A stretch of 28,747 nt of DNA from positions 1-28,747 of the forward strand of contig QEYB01001449.1 of NCBI GenBank assembly GCA_017562135.1, in the 5' to 3' direction. Position 1 is the first letter of the stretch. Each line of letters starts with the position of its first letter. Source of the stretch: Dipylidium caninum. Its lineage: Eukaryota; Platyhelminthes; Cestoda; Cyclophyllidea; Dipylidiidae. Below are positions 11,196-20,834 of this stretch, piece after piece. The position numbers and the translations under genes are program-made. The notes below the pieces were generated by a model. It had not been told where the DNA came from. It ran no database searches and saw only the letters and a list, made by a program, of their open reading frames with translations.

Positions 11196-11579
11196 ATGGG
11201 AAACGCGGCAGATCACGTACTTGCAGAATGTTTGAGACAACTGTCTCCTTTGACGGGGAGATCACTTCGGTTCAAACATTTCTTTCTCCATGATGATGCG
11301 AATGACTCGATTCATTCTGAGGCCAATGTCCAGCGCAAACCTCGCCTCTATCACCAAATACGGCGACGGACGGACGCGAAGTCCGAGGAACGAGGGAGGA
11401 GGAAATTGGCCGAGAATAACAAAGAGAGAACATATGCAACTTGCAAAGAATCTTCGATAATACCAGCACTCGAATGGTTCTACTATGCATGCAGAGAAAA
11501 GCTTGCTTCGCGAGCTGGATTGACCAGTCGCCTCTATGCGGCGACGCAACACTTATCGACTTTACAAAGAGAATTTTGA
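11196..11579 (+). CDS. Open frame, 127 codons, basic protein, unknown
   Basis: The frame starts at an ATG in good context (A at -3, G at +4) and ends with TGA at 11577-11579. It opens upstream from 11169 after a stop. The protein would be strongly basic in the middle, around QIRRRTDAKSEERGRRKLAE, followed by a more hydrophobic segment with ALEWFYYACREKLASR, and could be mostly helical. I recognise no family. Two - strand frames overlap it (96 and 150 codons), so at least one of the three is a shadow. No good splice donor is seen inside it, so it is not easily joined to the two-exon model that begins 45 bases later. Confidence 0.2.
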   Translation: MGNAADHVLAECLRQLSPLTGRSLRFKHFFLHDDANDSIHSEANVQRKPRLYHQIRRRTDAKSEERGRRKLAENNKERTYATCKESSIIPALEWFYYACREKLASRAGLTSRLYAATQHLSTLQREF

Positions 11580-11623
11580 CGCTCTGACAGAAGGAGCTCA
11601 TCAAACAATATCGTCTCAGTGCA

Positions 11624-12198
11624 ATGGAGACGCCACAAGTGAGACGACGCATTAGGCAGATGACATATTTCATGCCCCAACATTCTGCACTTTCAGGCAC
11701 ACCACTCGTCATGCCGCCGGCCACCTTGCAGATGCTTCCGAGGATTTTCCATTCCCTTCAAACCTCGCCTCACATTTTCCCCCCTTCTTCTCTCCACAAC
11801 GTTGCCATTTGTAGCACCAAGTAAGACACATTATCATAGGAATTGTTATTACACGGACTGTGTGGTGCTTTTAAGCCGGTATGAACGAGGTTGGTTGCGT
11901 AGTGGAAGTGATGAAAGAGGAAAATAATTACTGTACAAATGGTGGGGAAAGTGCTTGCCCTACGAGGAAGAAAGTAAGAAAGCAACTCAGGAAGCTGTGC
12001 TAACAATTTCTCAGGCCTGCAGCAATGTCACTCCACCGTGTGGAAGCGCAGCTAGTCTGTCAACACTTCCCTCTACTTCTTCACGTAGAATGGGCCTGTG
12101 TTCATCCGAGGGTAGAGGTTCGTCTAAATGGACTAAAGACTGACCTATCGCGTTCGACGCCTCCCATTCATGCTTTCTTTTGCATGAAAGCCTCATGA
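11624..12198 (+). CDS. Two-exon gene model, 126-aa protein, unknown
   Basis: Exon 1 is 11624-11820 and exon 2 is 12015-12198; the 194-nt intron is 11821-12014. The ATG has G at -3 and +4 and follows an acceptor-like tcgtctcag. The intron opens GTAAGA after ACCAA and ends with CTAAC, then aatttctcag; the branch-like CTAAC is only 11 bases from the AG, which is short. Joining keeps the frame exactly: exon 1 gives 65 codons plus two bases, and exon 2 supplies the third base, 60 codons and TGA. Residues 4-25 are basic and methionine-rich, 26-60 proline- and serine-rich. The second exon contains HRVEAQLVCQHFPLLLHVEW, then a cysteine near the C-terminus. No signal peptide or known domain is seen. 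A 150-codon - strand frame overlaps exon 1, so chance is not excluded. Confidence 0.28.
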
Positions 12199-12722
12199 TG
12201 ATCACAGGTGGAGGGACACGATGCTCGAAGTCGAAGGCGTTCTACAATACAGTGTATAGGAGAAAAATCCAACCACCCTATTCCACCCTCGAGAGGTTTC
12301 CGTGCGTGTGTTCCAATCTCTGTGCTGCTGTCTGTGCAAGGCACTCACGCAGGGTCGTCACATGCCTGTGCTTATTTTTTATTTCTTTTTTCCACCAGCT
12401 CCTAGCAGTATTCTATGAGACGCATCACAGCAAATGTACTTAATCTTGCCTGTTAATTTCTCGGGGGTGATATCCGCGTCTATCTCGGCATGAAACGGTA
12501 GCTGCACCGCCCTGAGACCCATGGCTGTCTCATTCTGGCGGTAAATGGGAAATGTTGTATCTCACTGACAATGTTGTTGTAGCCACCCTTGTTGGACCTT
12601 AAGCATTGAACTAGCAACGGTTTCAGCAGAGCTTGGTAAGACATGAGGGGGAAAAGTTGGGATACCCCACTGCAGAATTGCTCGTCGGCACAGATGCAGA
12701 CATTCTCCATGTAATTTCGCAG

Positions 12723-12837
12723 CCTCTCTCTTCCTCACTCTATCCATCTGGCTCCCCTCCACTCCACCCATTTCTCTCCTCCCCTATCCTCTTTTCTTCA
12801 GCACCGTGAAAGAAGCAACAAAGGCGACTCGGAACGA
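12723..12837 (+). CDS. Candidate 36-nt micro-exon with long pyrimidine tract
   Basis: A 76-base tract at 12723-12798 has only about nine purines. It ends in cctcttttcttcag at 12801, one of the strongest 3' splice signals in the window. The exon would be 12802-12837. It is followed at once by GTAAGT at 12838-12843, a consensus 5' splice site, although the last exon base is A, not G. Length 36 is a multiple of three, so the exon could be skipped without shifting frame. Two frames are open: HRERSNKGDSER and, offset by one, TVKEATKATRN. The exon is purine-rich, as splicing-enhancer sequence often is. Pyrimidine tracts also arise as simple sequence, so transcript evidence is needed. Confidence 0.3.
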
Positions 12838-14035
12838 GTAAGTCAAGAACCAATTAAAGAAGAACGTGAGAGTAGTGCAAATGAAAATCGTAGGGTTCCG
12901 ATAGTCGGGAGAGACTGAAGACACTGTATATAGCGTTAAGAATGCAATCCGCACGAGCGAGCATTAGCGTTATGGAGTTTCTATACCCAGCTGAGTGGTC
13001 GTGGTGTTGGGTTTCTGTTTATCTCTTGTTTTTGGTTCTACCTCTTCTCTTATCCTTCTTCTTTTTGCCTCTCTGTGTGAATCATCAACCAAGTATTATC
13101 TACTAGTTCCCATTACTGCCTCGAGTGGCAGTTCTGTAACCTATTCGGCCGGGCTTACGGACTACGGTATGCTAGGTGGCATCTGTATTTACTCTGCGCA
13201 ACAATAGGTCGATGTATGGATTTCTTGGCGTTGACCCTCTACCCGCATGAGCAAAGTTGCCTTGTGTCGTCTTTGAGCGGACGGAGCCAATGGGGCAGCG
13301 GGATGTACGTAGAAATTGCGGATACTGGAGTGATGTGCCAATAACTCTTGTCACGATTTCTTAACGACTTTCGTCAATTGTTACACCTCACAATATCCAG
13401 CGCCCCCTTCAACGGCTTACGTTATGTGTTTCTGGTGTTTGTTTATTGTCTGCGATAGGAGTGATCATGTCAATTTTACTTGGACAGTTATGATTAATTA
13501 ACGGCAGATGGATCAAATGCGACTTGCACTTTGCCGTTTCTTAGGTCATTTGGACTCAGTTACAAATGTCGACCTTTCTGGCTATGCGGAAAAGTCGCTC
13601 CATATTTGAGTGCATTCTAACTGCGAGGCTTTTGGACTGTGATCGTAGCAACGAAACAGAATGGAGAATTGCCAAGCATCAAACGACTTACTGGATCTAC
13701 CTATTTCACAATGCCTGGTGTGCTGATAAAAACGCATCTCCCCATTACCCGGGTCGCAATGAACTATATTGGCCTCATTCAAAGCTATGCCGTGTATCTC
13801 CAGGCGCAACAGCACAACATTGCTGGAGAGAATTCTGACGGTCCTCTCGTCTATGTTAATGTTTGAGATCGAAAAGTTACAGTTGTGGAGTTATATTCGC
13901 TAAAAATCTTGGTTATACAGTACGTGAATACCATAGTGGACAATAATACTTGGCAGAATGGCGGGTCGTGGGGAATTGGGCAGTGGCTGACTTGGATCTT
14001 GTTGAAGACTTTTTATTGGACTCTACTGGCCTCAG

Positions 14036-14078
14036 ATGCTTTCAATAACAATAACGGTTAAACTACTTGAGAAGATAG
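14036..14078 (+). CDS. Candidate 43-nt internal exon
   Basis: The acceptor is ctctactggcctcag ending at 14035, behind a T-rich stretch. The donor is GATAG|GTAAGT at 14079, a near-perfect 5' splice site. Only one frame is open, beginning MLSITITVKLLEKI with one base left over. It lies 1.2 kb downstream of the 36-nt candidate and could belong to the same + strand gene, since a codon-aligned 36-nt exon would join it in frame. That linkage is inference. Confidence 0.18.
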
Positions 14079-14099
14079 GTAAGTCCTCCGAATTTGGCA

Positions 14100-16100
14100 G
14101 TAAACGGTTCTGTGAAAACTGATCTACTTGCTACCTGTGTGTTGGCCTGTCCCTGGCTTTGCGGATCAATCCATCGCTCATCACATGTATCTAATAAGGG
14201 TTTTCCTATTACTTTCCAACCGCTAAGGTCAGATATGATAATCTATCCGACAGAATCAATTCCTGAATGGATCTCCTCCTCTTCCTTCAACTAAGTCTAC
14301 TTCGATTTACATTGCACGTTCCATGAGTTTCCTTTTTCCTGTACACTTGTCGGTAGAATTTAGATTACATCATGGCAATGTCAGTGTCGAAAGTGGAAGA
14401 TAGCAAAGCTTCTGAATTAATTAAGGGAGAATTTTTACTTCCCAATTACCTTCTCTACCTCATTTACGTTCGCATCTTTAATAGAGTTTACAGACCGGGG
14501 TTCATTTTGAGAGACTGTTAACTTTGTTGCGGCATGAATCGATGTGTTGACATGATCCTATTGGTGCACGCCATCTCGTTGACACGTTCTGACCAAATTC
14601 GCTTCTCTCCCCACATTGTTCTGCGCTGGCCTAACAAACTCTCACTCTGTAAGTACTCCAAAATCGCCAGGGTTTCCATAAGCGCTCAACTATGTCAACA
14701 TTTACTGCCAAAAATGAGACTTCATTCTTCATTACAAAGCAGTCTCCTTCTTCGCGGTATCCGCCATTCGTCCTCTCATTCCTATTCACATGCCTCTGAT
14801 ATTAAAACCACGGCAGATCAACACGTACATTCACGTCCACGGGCATAAACATTTCTCACTCCGCCTTTGTGAGCTCCTCTTGCTCAATAATGGCAGCGTA
14901 GATGGTTTCGCTACGAACTCCACACTTTCTCCTTTTCAGTTTGCACGATTCACTCAGCTCTACTTTGATATGCGTCTTTACCAGTGCAATTTCATTACCC
15001 TACCTTCTACCTGAGAGGCGTGTAGGAATTGAGCAGAGGACGACGCTCACAACAGAAGCAATACGCTTTATTTCCACCCTCGCCTATAACCATTCAGTTT
15101 GTGGGCGTTTCCAATACTGTGTGTTTCGGCAGATTTCATCACGTCCGAGAGGATACTTTACTTTGATTACTTCTCCTCCCGCACCACTACTTTCACATGT
15201 GAACCACGATTGACAAGCCTAATGAAACAAAACTGTGCTATTTTTGCCCACAACTACATTATATTCCCAGTCATCGAAGTGCTTGTCTAGTTAGTTGGAG
15301 AGGACACATTAGTATTCGGTACAATTGGTCAAGTGATTACGAATTGGATATTCTGCTGTAGGCCGTTTCGCTCCCGCGTCCACGCCACCATATCTAGAGC
15401 ATCAACTTCACGTCGAAGCCGAAATACCATCTGATAACCAACATAATGCTCTATGCATGAGCATCGCCTCGCTGTTTCATCTTCCTTCTTCACATCACCT
15501 TAGCAAAAATGGCTAGGCAAAACGGACCTCATTTCAGCACAGCTGTAGGAGAAAGACATCAAAATGACGGTACATTACCTCCTCTTTTCCACTAGCCTGC
15601 CTTGACATTGTGCATTCAAAACGCTTTCTGTTGTTATGTCGAAGAACGGTAACCTAAACTTATTAGTGTCAGCATCCGATAGGTAGTGAATCGGAGAGTT
15701 GGGAATTTTAAATCACGAGGCTCGCAGAAAAATAGTCGACGTCTGCCGGTGACTCCGCATGACTGGGGCGCAAGCCGCATTCTCTCCGACCAATCCAGCA
15801 AATTCACAAACAGACAAGTCACACGAGTGCGACAGAGACAATTCATATAACATGGCTTCTTCGACCCTGTGCACTGGATTACATTACTACCTACCTATAC
15901 TCATTGAGAAGCATCCTCTCTGCTTCTATTCACTCCCTATGTTTATATTACAGTTGCACCTAGGACCACATTTCGTCTTTGGGCCGAAATGCACGTTATG
16001 AGCGAATCGGGTATTCATTTACTTCAGATTATGGAAACCGTTCGTTTGTTGCATGTGAAGTCGCTGTCCACTTTCCATTTTCTGTATGGGTTCGTATCCA
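14100..16100. other. C-rich noncoding stretch
   Basis: No gene can be supported. The + strand is C-biased (about 53 C to 26 G in 14581-14760). Open frames of about 100 codons at 14534-14848 and 14902-15213 overlap on different frames and show no motif. I see no mobile-element ends or tandem repeats. Confidence 0.4.
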
Positions 16101-16129
16101 TATTATTCTCCGCGTTGTGAAATAGCGCC

Positions 16130-16384
16130 ATGCCGCAAAACCGTCGTCGAGTAAGGGTGAAACTGGCTGTTTGGGGAAGTGACGTTGGAGCGAAAACTCG
16201 CACAGAACATCAATACCCTCACGGTGTAGTTATAGTTCGTTTCCACTGTCGTAAATTTCGGTACGCAAGTATTAGAATCCCCACCCGCTCACTTTACGGT
16301 CGAATGGTGATGTCTAAGCGAGTGTTGACACAAGGTGACAGTCGCGACCTACCTAGTCATTTTAGCATGGCCCATTCGAGGTAA
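16130..16384 (+). CDS. Open frame, 84 codons, arginine-rich, unknown
   Basis: ATG at 16130 follows gcgcc (G at -3), and the frame ends with TAA at 16382-16384. The protein would be very basic, starting MPQNRRRVRVK and continuing with RFHCRKFRYASIRI. The arginines are spread along its length and mostly use CGN codons. A faint resemblance to part of ribosomal protein L35A was considered and rejected (see rejected list). No AATAAA or splice signal supports it. Confidence 0.15.
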   Translation: MPQNRRRVRVKLAVWGSDVGAKTRTEHQYPHGVVIVRFHCRKFRYASIRIPTRSLYGRMVMSKRVLTQGDSRDLPSHFSMAHSR

Positions 16385-16389
16385 CCACA

Positions 16390-17230
16390 TTCTCACGATT
16401 CAGCGTTCGCTAGAATTCACGTAAACTCAAAAGACTCCGAAAATGACATGATTAGAGAGGTGGTTGAGTCAGTGAATTGCCTGTTTCTTCACTTCACTCG
16501 CATAACTATTAATTGCAGTTAGAGAAGAGAAATTTCACCTTATATATAAGATTTCTTTATTGGCCTCGGCCAAATGGTCTTAGTCGTTTCACGAGCTACG
16601 TGGTCGACTGTCAAATTGAATGTCCATCGCAATCCTCCTCGCTTCAAACTAATTCAGATTCTCTACATGAAACATTGAACCAGAGTTAGCTGTCTACGTT
16701 CACTTTCTGAATCGCAGAAAATGGGCTGCTCTTGAATTTTGCGAAGGAGAGTAATTCACAATACGTTCGCGTGGTAGGAGACAGTAGACAAATTGACGAG
16801 TAACATGTGTTACATTCCACCTTGTTGAAAAACAGTAATCACTAATTTGGTTCTTGTATGATCTAGCATGGATCTTCAGAACTTCTGTTTATTAGACGTG
16901 AGCAGATTTTATGTGGCAAGTGCGGCTCCATATTGACAGTGATATCACTTTTATAGCATCACACACGATCGAGTGATCTACCATCGCATTAATGCGAAAT
17001 GTGTTGCTCGCCATCACGCAGTGTTAGATGACAACCTTCTTCTGTGCCCTACCTGTGGGATGCACCACATTCTAGGATACTCCATCTGACTCGTATCGTG
17101 CTCTCGTGAATTTTGAAACTATGTGCCAAAGTACGTTTTATTGCCGCTTTCAGGTTGACTCTATGGGAGGACTGGAGATGACCCCACCACTGTGGCTATA
17201 AGTCATATATCTCAATGAAGGAAAAATAGC
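16390..17230. other. Noncoding stretch, nothing recognised
   Basis: No open frame of 60 codons or more on either strand. There is a TATA-like ttatatataag at about 16540, but nothing around it supports a promoter. Composition is AT-leaning and even. Confidence 0.5.
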
Positions 17231-17306
17231 AATACCTTTATATTGAATATGTTGCGGCCATTACCAATGAGAGAGAAGGAATGGTAGATAAAGCAGTACC
17301 CAGACG

Positions 17307-17976
17307 TTTTTTTATCTCAGGGGAAATAAAACTTCGGTTCGACCCAAAAACTGCCTGGGAAAACATATGAGGGCGAAATTTAAACAAGCAGCCGAAAATT
17401 AATTTCGGGGGGGATTTCGTTACGTCATGTACAATAAGTCGGTCGGGGGTGAATGTGTGCGACCCCTGGGCGTGGCCAGGCAAAAAATAAAGAAAACAAG
17501 ATCAATTTTTGTCGCCCCCCTCCCACCGTCAACAAGCTTGTTGGCGGCCCAAAATTTTTTCTTGACTCTTGCGCGTTTTTTAAATTTAGAGGAGGGACTC
17601 GCTTTAACGGGGAGGACGAAAGGATGACGAAGAAGAACAAAAACAGAAAAAGAGGAAAAAACATTACGATCACTTTGGGAAGGTAAAAAAAAGCCCCGTG
17701 AAAACAACTAAAACAACCCCCACTTACCGTCAAATGTTCCACAAAGGTAAAAAAATAAAAGAGGTATCATAAATAATAGTTTAAAATGAAAATAGAAGAT
17801 CTAAAAAGATATTGAAAACTTAAATAAAGACACGGAGTTTCAAAGGTTAAGTGATGAGATCATGAAGAGAAGATAGTGGGGGGGAATCAGAATTTTTTCC
17901 TCGTCAAAAAAAGGGGATTAGGAAAGAGAAAAATGTCATGACAGGATCGGGGGCTGTTGGGATCTGACAGTTTTTT
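17307..17976. other. Block crowded with homopolymer runs (possible assembly error)
   Basis: In about 670 bases I count at least twelve single-base runs of six or more. They include T7 at 17307, G7 at 17407, C6 at 17515, T6 at 17555 and 17576, A8 at 17685, A7 at 17749, G7 at 17878, T6 at 17893, A7 at 17906 and T6 at 17971. The rest of the window has such runs only occasionally. All four bases are affected, which points to uncorrected long-read sequence or a gap filled from raw reads more than to a natural repeat. Frames in this block (for example 17420-17742 on the - strand) should not be trusted. Confidence 0.5.
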
Positions 17977-18247
17977 AAAAAGACCTCTTTTACTGCATAG
18001 GAAGCGTATATAGACGAAAAGAAGTAAGGATTCCCTCATGAATCGGTAGGAAAACGAAGCTGAAACATCTTTGTCCCAACGGAGCCGGTCGTACACTTCT
18101 GTCCCTTTTTCCCTTCTGCGCGCGCCCTCGCTGTGGGAACCGTTCCGTTTTTCCGCGACGGAAATGCAAATGGGGTATGAGGGGACCAGGTGCATGCAGT
18201 AATCCTGTACGAAAAAATATAACAAAAGCTAATTTTCAGCATTATCT

Positions 18248-18281
18248 CCCCGAGAAGAGGGGCGCCTCTCTTCGGACGGGG
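18248..18281. repeat. Large palindrome or hairpin, 20-bp core plus flanking arms
   Basis: GAAGAGGGGC at 18254-18263 faces GCCTCTCTTC at 18264-18273 with no spacer. Nine of ten pairs are perfect and one is G-T. Outside it, CCCCG at 18248-18252 pairs with CGGGG at 18277-18281. Immediately after, GGGCTAAGCCC (18279-18289) is a second small palindrome. It sits near the right edge of the homopolymer-rich block. It could be a structured RNA end, a cruciform-forming site or a junction artefact. Confidence 0.5.
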
Positions 18282-18511
18282 CTAAGCCCAATCACTAAAA
18301 GCGGTAATTTGTAACTGTTCCTGCTCGAGTGTAATGTAAAACATTTTTTAGAGTGAGATGCACACTTGAATTGTGCACCACTAGGCCGACCGTTACCGTG
18401 ACAGTTGCGTTGCGATCAAGTCGAGCGAATGAGCCATGAGTTGATGGAACAAAATCTGTATTTAGTTAACACGACAAACGCGAGGCCACTACCATACCCA
18501 CCTGCTTTCAG

Positions 18512-18880
18512 GTGCTTCTTGGGTGGTTGGAGATCGTTAATGTTCATGGTCTACATCCAAGGAACGTACGAAGGCCCCATCTCTGTTACCCTACTGGCAT
18601 GCTTCACCTCGAAGGCCGCACACCGAAAGCCACCCACCCAAGGCCACTGAGCGCCCGGGGCCGCGGAGGGCCTTGTATAGTGAGTGTCGGGAACACAGTT
18701 AAAGAAAGCACAAGTCACCAAAATCGATTGTCCAGCTTTGCGGTTGTAATGATTTTCCTCGCATGCATCTACTGCTTTAAAACAGTTTATATACGAAGTT
18801 GTGGAAATTCTGAAGGTGGATGCCACCCCCGTGGCAGCTGTTTCGTATGCTCATCAATCACTTTTACAAATCTAATTTAA
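18512..18880 (+). CDS. Candidate terminal exon with membrane segment and Cys-rich tail
   Basis: A pyrimidine-rich acceptor ending cacctgctttcag lies directly before 18512. The frame then runs 122 codons to TAA at 18878-18880 without needing an ATG (the first is codon 30, at 18599). AATAAA occurs one base after the stop and again 15 bases later. Residues 74-89 (SSFAVVMIFLACIYCF) look like one transmembrane helix. They are followed by a short tail with cysteines at 97, 104, 110 and 113. Before the helix is a basic, proline-containing stretch. With few basic residues before the helix and several after it, topology is uncertain. I recognise no family. Acceptor, frame, stop and polyadenylation signals together make this one of the better coding candidates, but no upstream exon was found. 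Confidence 0.3.
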   Translation: MLLGWLEIVNVHGLHPRNVRRPHLCYPTGMLHLEGRTPKATHPRPLSARGRGGPCIVSVGNTVKESTSHQNRLSSFAVVMIFLACIYCFKTVYIRSCGNSEGGCHPRGSCFVCSSITFTNLI

Positions 18881-18901
18881 AATAAAAATTGCTAAAATAA
18901 A
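18881..18901 (+). terminator. Two AATAAA polyadenylation signals
   Basis: AATAAA lies at 18881-18886 and 18896-18901, in a short A-rich stretch right after the stop codon of the terminal-exon candidate. A cleavage site would be expected 10-30 bases later. A TTGCT...AGCAA mini-hairpin spans the second signal. In AT-rich DNA such hexamers occur by chance; the support comes from their position. Confidence 0.3.
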
Positions 18902-18904
18902 AAG

Positions 18905-20590
18905 CAAATTATTTCCTACATATAAGTGGGGGTGGTGAGCTAACGGCAAGCCGCAAGGTCGTGACATTTCGACGGTCCGTGACCACCTCAAGAAGGTAGT
19001 ATTAGTTGGGGGAAAATCGGGGGACGAAGAGTCACCAGCAAAAGTAAAGGGAACCACTGCGAGAGGACCAGATCTACTCCGCACGGCTGACATTGACGCC
19101 ACCCAATACCGTTGCCTTTTGCCTAGGGCAAGTAAGCCTTTTGAGCAATGTGCGGAGTGTTCCAACTCTTTCCTGCTCCCATCGGGTTTTGCTACCTCAA
19201 ATGCACAAGACCTCCCGGGACCTGTTCTCAGAAGTTGCTAATGCAACTCACGTGATCATATGCCTGATTAGGGTGCTCGAAGGAAGTGCCCAAGTCCCGA
19301 TCACAGGCTGCTGACCTGGCCTAAGCGCAACTCGGCTTCACAGAGGCCAGTTCTCCCTCAAGTTCGTTTGCGCACACAAATGAGTTGCCTCGGGAAACGC
19401 CCCCTTCTCGTCATGTCGGAATGGGATTTGACCGAATCCTCTCGCCACTCTCAATTGGCGACTTAATAAAACGCTAAGATTCGTTTAGGCGAGGAGGATT
19501 TGTGCTGAAGGGAACCACGCGCATAAAGGACGGGACACAGTTGATGCTTTTCAGGTGTTGGAGAAAAGTCCTCAATTGCGACCAGACAGAGGAGGTAGGC
19601 CATTTTCCCTCAAAGCATCACTTGCTGACTTCCATATTCTGAGGCTACGCGCCCTCTCTCTATTCCACTTATTTTCGACTGTTTGATACAATAATGGGGA
19701 GCTGAAATCCTGACGCCGACACCTGGACAGGTTCGGTGAAAATGGCTGGACGCGGTGCCATAGCGAATTGTGGCCCGATCTCCTCTCTGCTCTACCGACT
19801 TACCTCTGGGACGGGGACAGCCACGAGCAATCGCGCTACGCTCTTCTCCCTCGCATGCCTCCATCGATTCTTATCGATTCTGCCGTTAACTTTAAATTTA
19901 AAAGGATTAGTCGGTCTTTGCTTCCCAACTAATTGACGCAGAAAGTGAAGCAGTGCCAATTGAAGGATGGGGCAAATTACTCATAGCGGCCATGTTGCCC
20001 CACTCACTCTTTCTCGGGTGTCCAGTGGCCTATTGTGCTGGTGAAAGTCGTTTCTTGCTAATCAACGAGTCTATTTTCCGGGAGATTTTAAATGAAGTTG
20101 GCATCATCTGTTAGAGCGGAGTGGTCAACAGCCTCTTCTATCGAAGCCTCGAGAACGACTTAGAGGAGCCACGTCTTGGCACTCCGATTGAGGTACGAAG
20201 TTTATCACCAGTATGCGCCCGTCTTTTACTGTTCCCCTCTAATGCGACATCTGCGACACACACAAAAGAAGCGCCGCAGTCTGCAAGACTTGGCAAACTT
20301 CATGTGGTTTACATCACTTGATGGATGTCTCCACACTTGGCACAAATGCGACCTCTTCAGGAAGAGAAGGGTAGGAAGCCTGGCAGCCCTACTTCCTACT
20401 CCACTTCGCTTTCGTTTTCCCTCTAATCACTCAAACCCCGAGAAACTTTGCCAATTATGAGTATATATATAACTACGGCAAACGGATGAGCAAGGAAGAT
20501 TCGAAAGGCCACTGAACATGACTAGTTGTCGAGTAGATTAACGACTTAACGGGACTCAATGGCCTTCAACATCATTCCCTTCGTTTGACA
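18905..20590. other. Noncoding stretch, nothing supported
   Basis: Open frames are below 100 codons and lack motifs. A - strand ATG at 19864 opens 20 codons (MEACEGEERSAIARG...) that end exactly at CAGAG|GTAAGT (19798-19803 on the + strand), a consensus donor, so a first exon is conceivable. Its start context is poor and no partner exon was found. A short tandem tatcgattc duplication lies near 19870. Confidence 0.35.
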
Positions 20591-20591
20591 G

Positions 20592-20818
20592 GAGGCGAAT
20601 GATGTTTCAAGGAACACCGAGACAGGCGGACGCCACGGCTGAGTGTCCTGCTCCCCTCTCCCCCCAGCCTTCGCTTCCGCTCCAGCAAGAATTACGTTAC
20701 GGGTCCCCCGACAGTCTCGAAATTAATTATTCCACTTGCCCCACTCGTACCTTCGCATCTACGGCCATACAGCTCGGTGCAATGCCTGCTCCACAAATGT
20801 ACAATCGCGGAAGAATTA
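20592..20818 (+). CDS. Candidate internal exon, Pro/Ser-rich segment
   Basis: The stretch before 20592 is a good acceptor, ending cattcccttcgtttgacag. The frame beginning AGG CGA ATG stays open for about 75 codons and would leave at AATTAG|GTGCTT, a weak donor. Without splicing there it stops at 20830-20832. The encoded segment is proline-, serine- and glutamine-rich at first (around CPAPLSPQPSLPLQQ), then mixed, as in a disordered linker. I recognise no domain. Confidence 0.2.
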
Positions 20819-20834
20819 GGTGCTTGACTTGATT

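Noticed and set aside
11272..11724. 150-codon - strand open frame
   Set aside because: It overlaps two + strand candidates, one with a good start context and one with splice signals. It has no motif. I kept it only as part of the retroposed-end question.
16076..16100. Another B-box-like gggttcgtatcc
   Set aside because: The five-base stem forms only with an eight-base loop, and no other tRNA arm is present upstream.
16130..16384. Resemblance of the arginine-rich frame to the C-terminal part of ribosomal protein L35A
   Set aside because: A few residues (WG, TR, H, G, IR, LY) fall in similar order, but spacing differs throughout and no continuous block matches.
17325..17355. tRNA-like B box (ggttcgaccc)
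   Set aside because: The would-be T stem (ttcgg against caaaa) does not pair, and no acceptor or anticodon arm is visible. It also lies in the homopolymer-damaged block.
17420..17742. Overlapping - strand frames of 95 and 105 codons
   Set aside because: They lie in the homopolymer-rich block, where the reading frame cannot be trusted, and their peptides reflect base runs.
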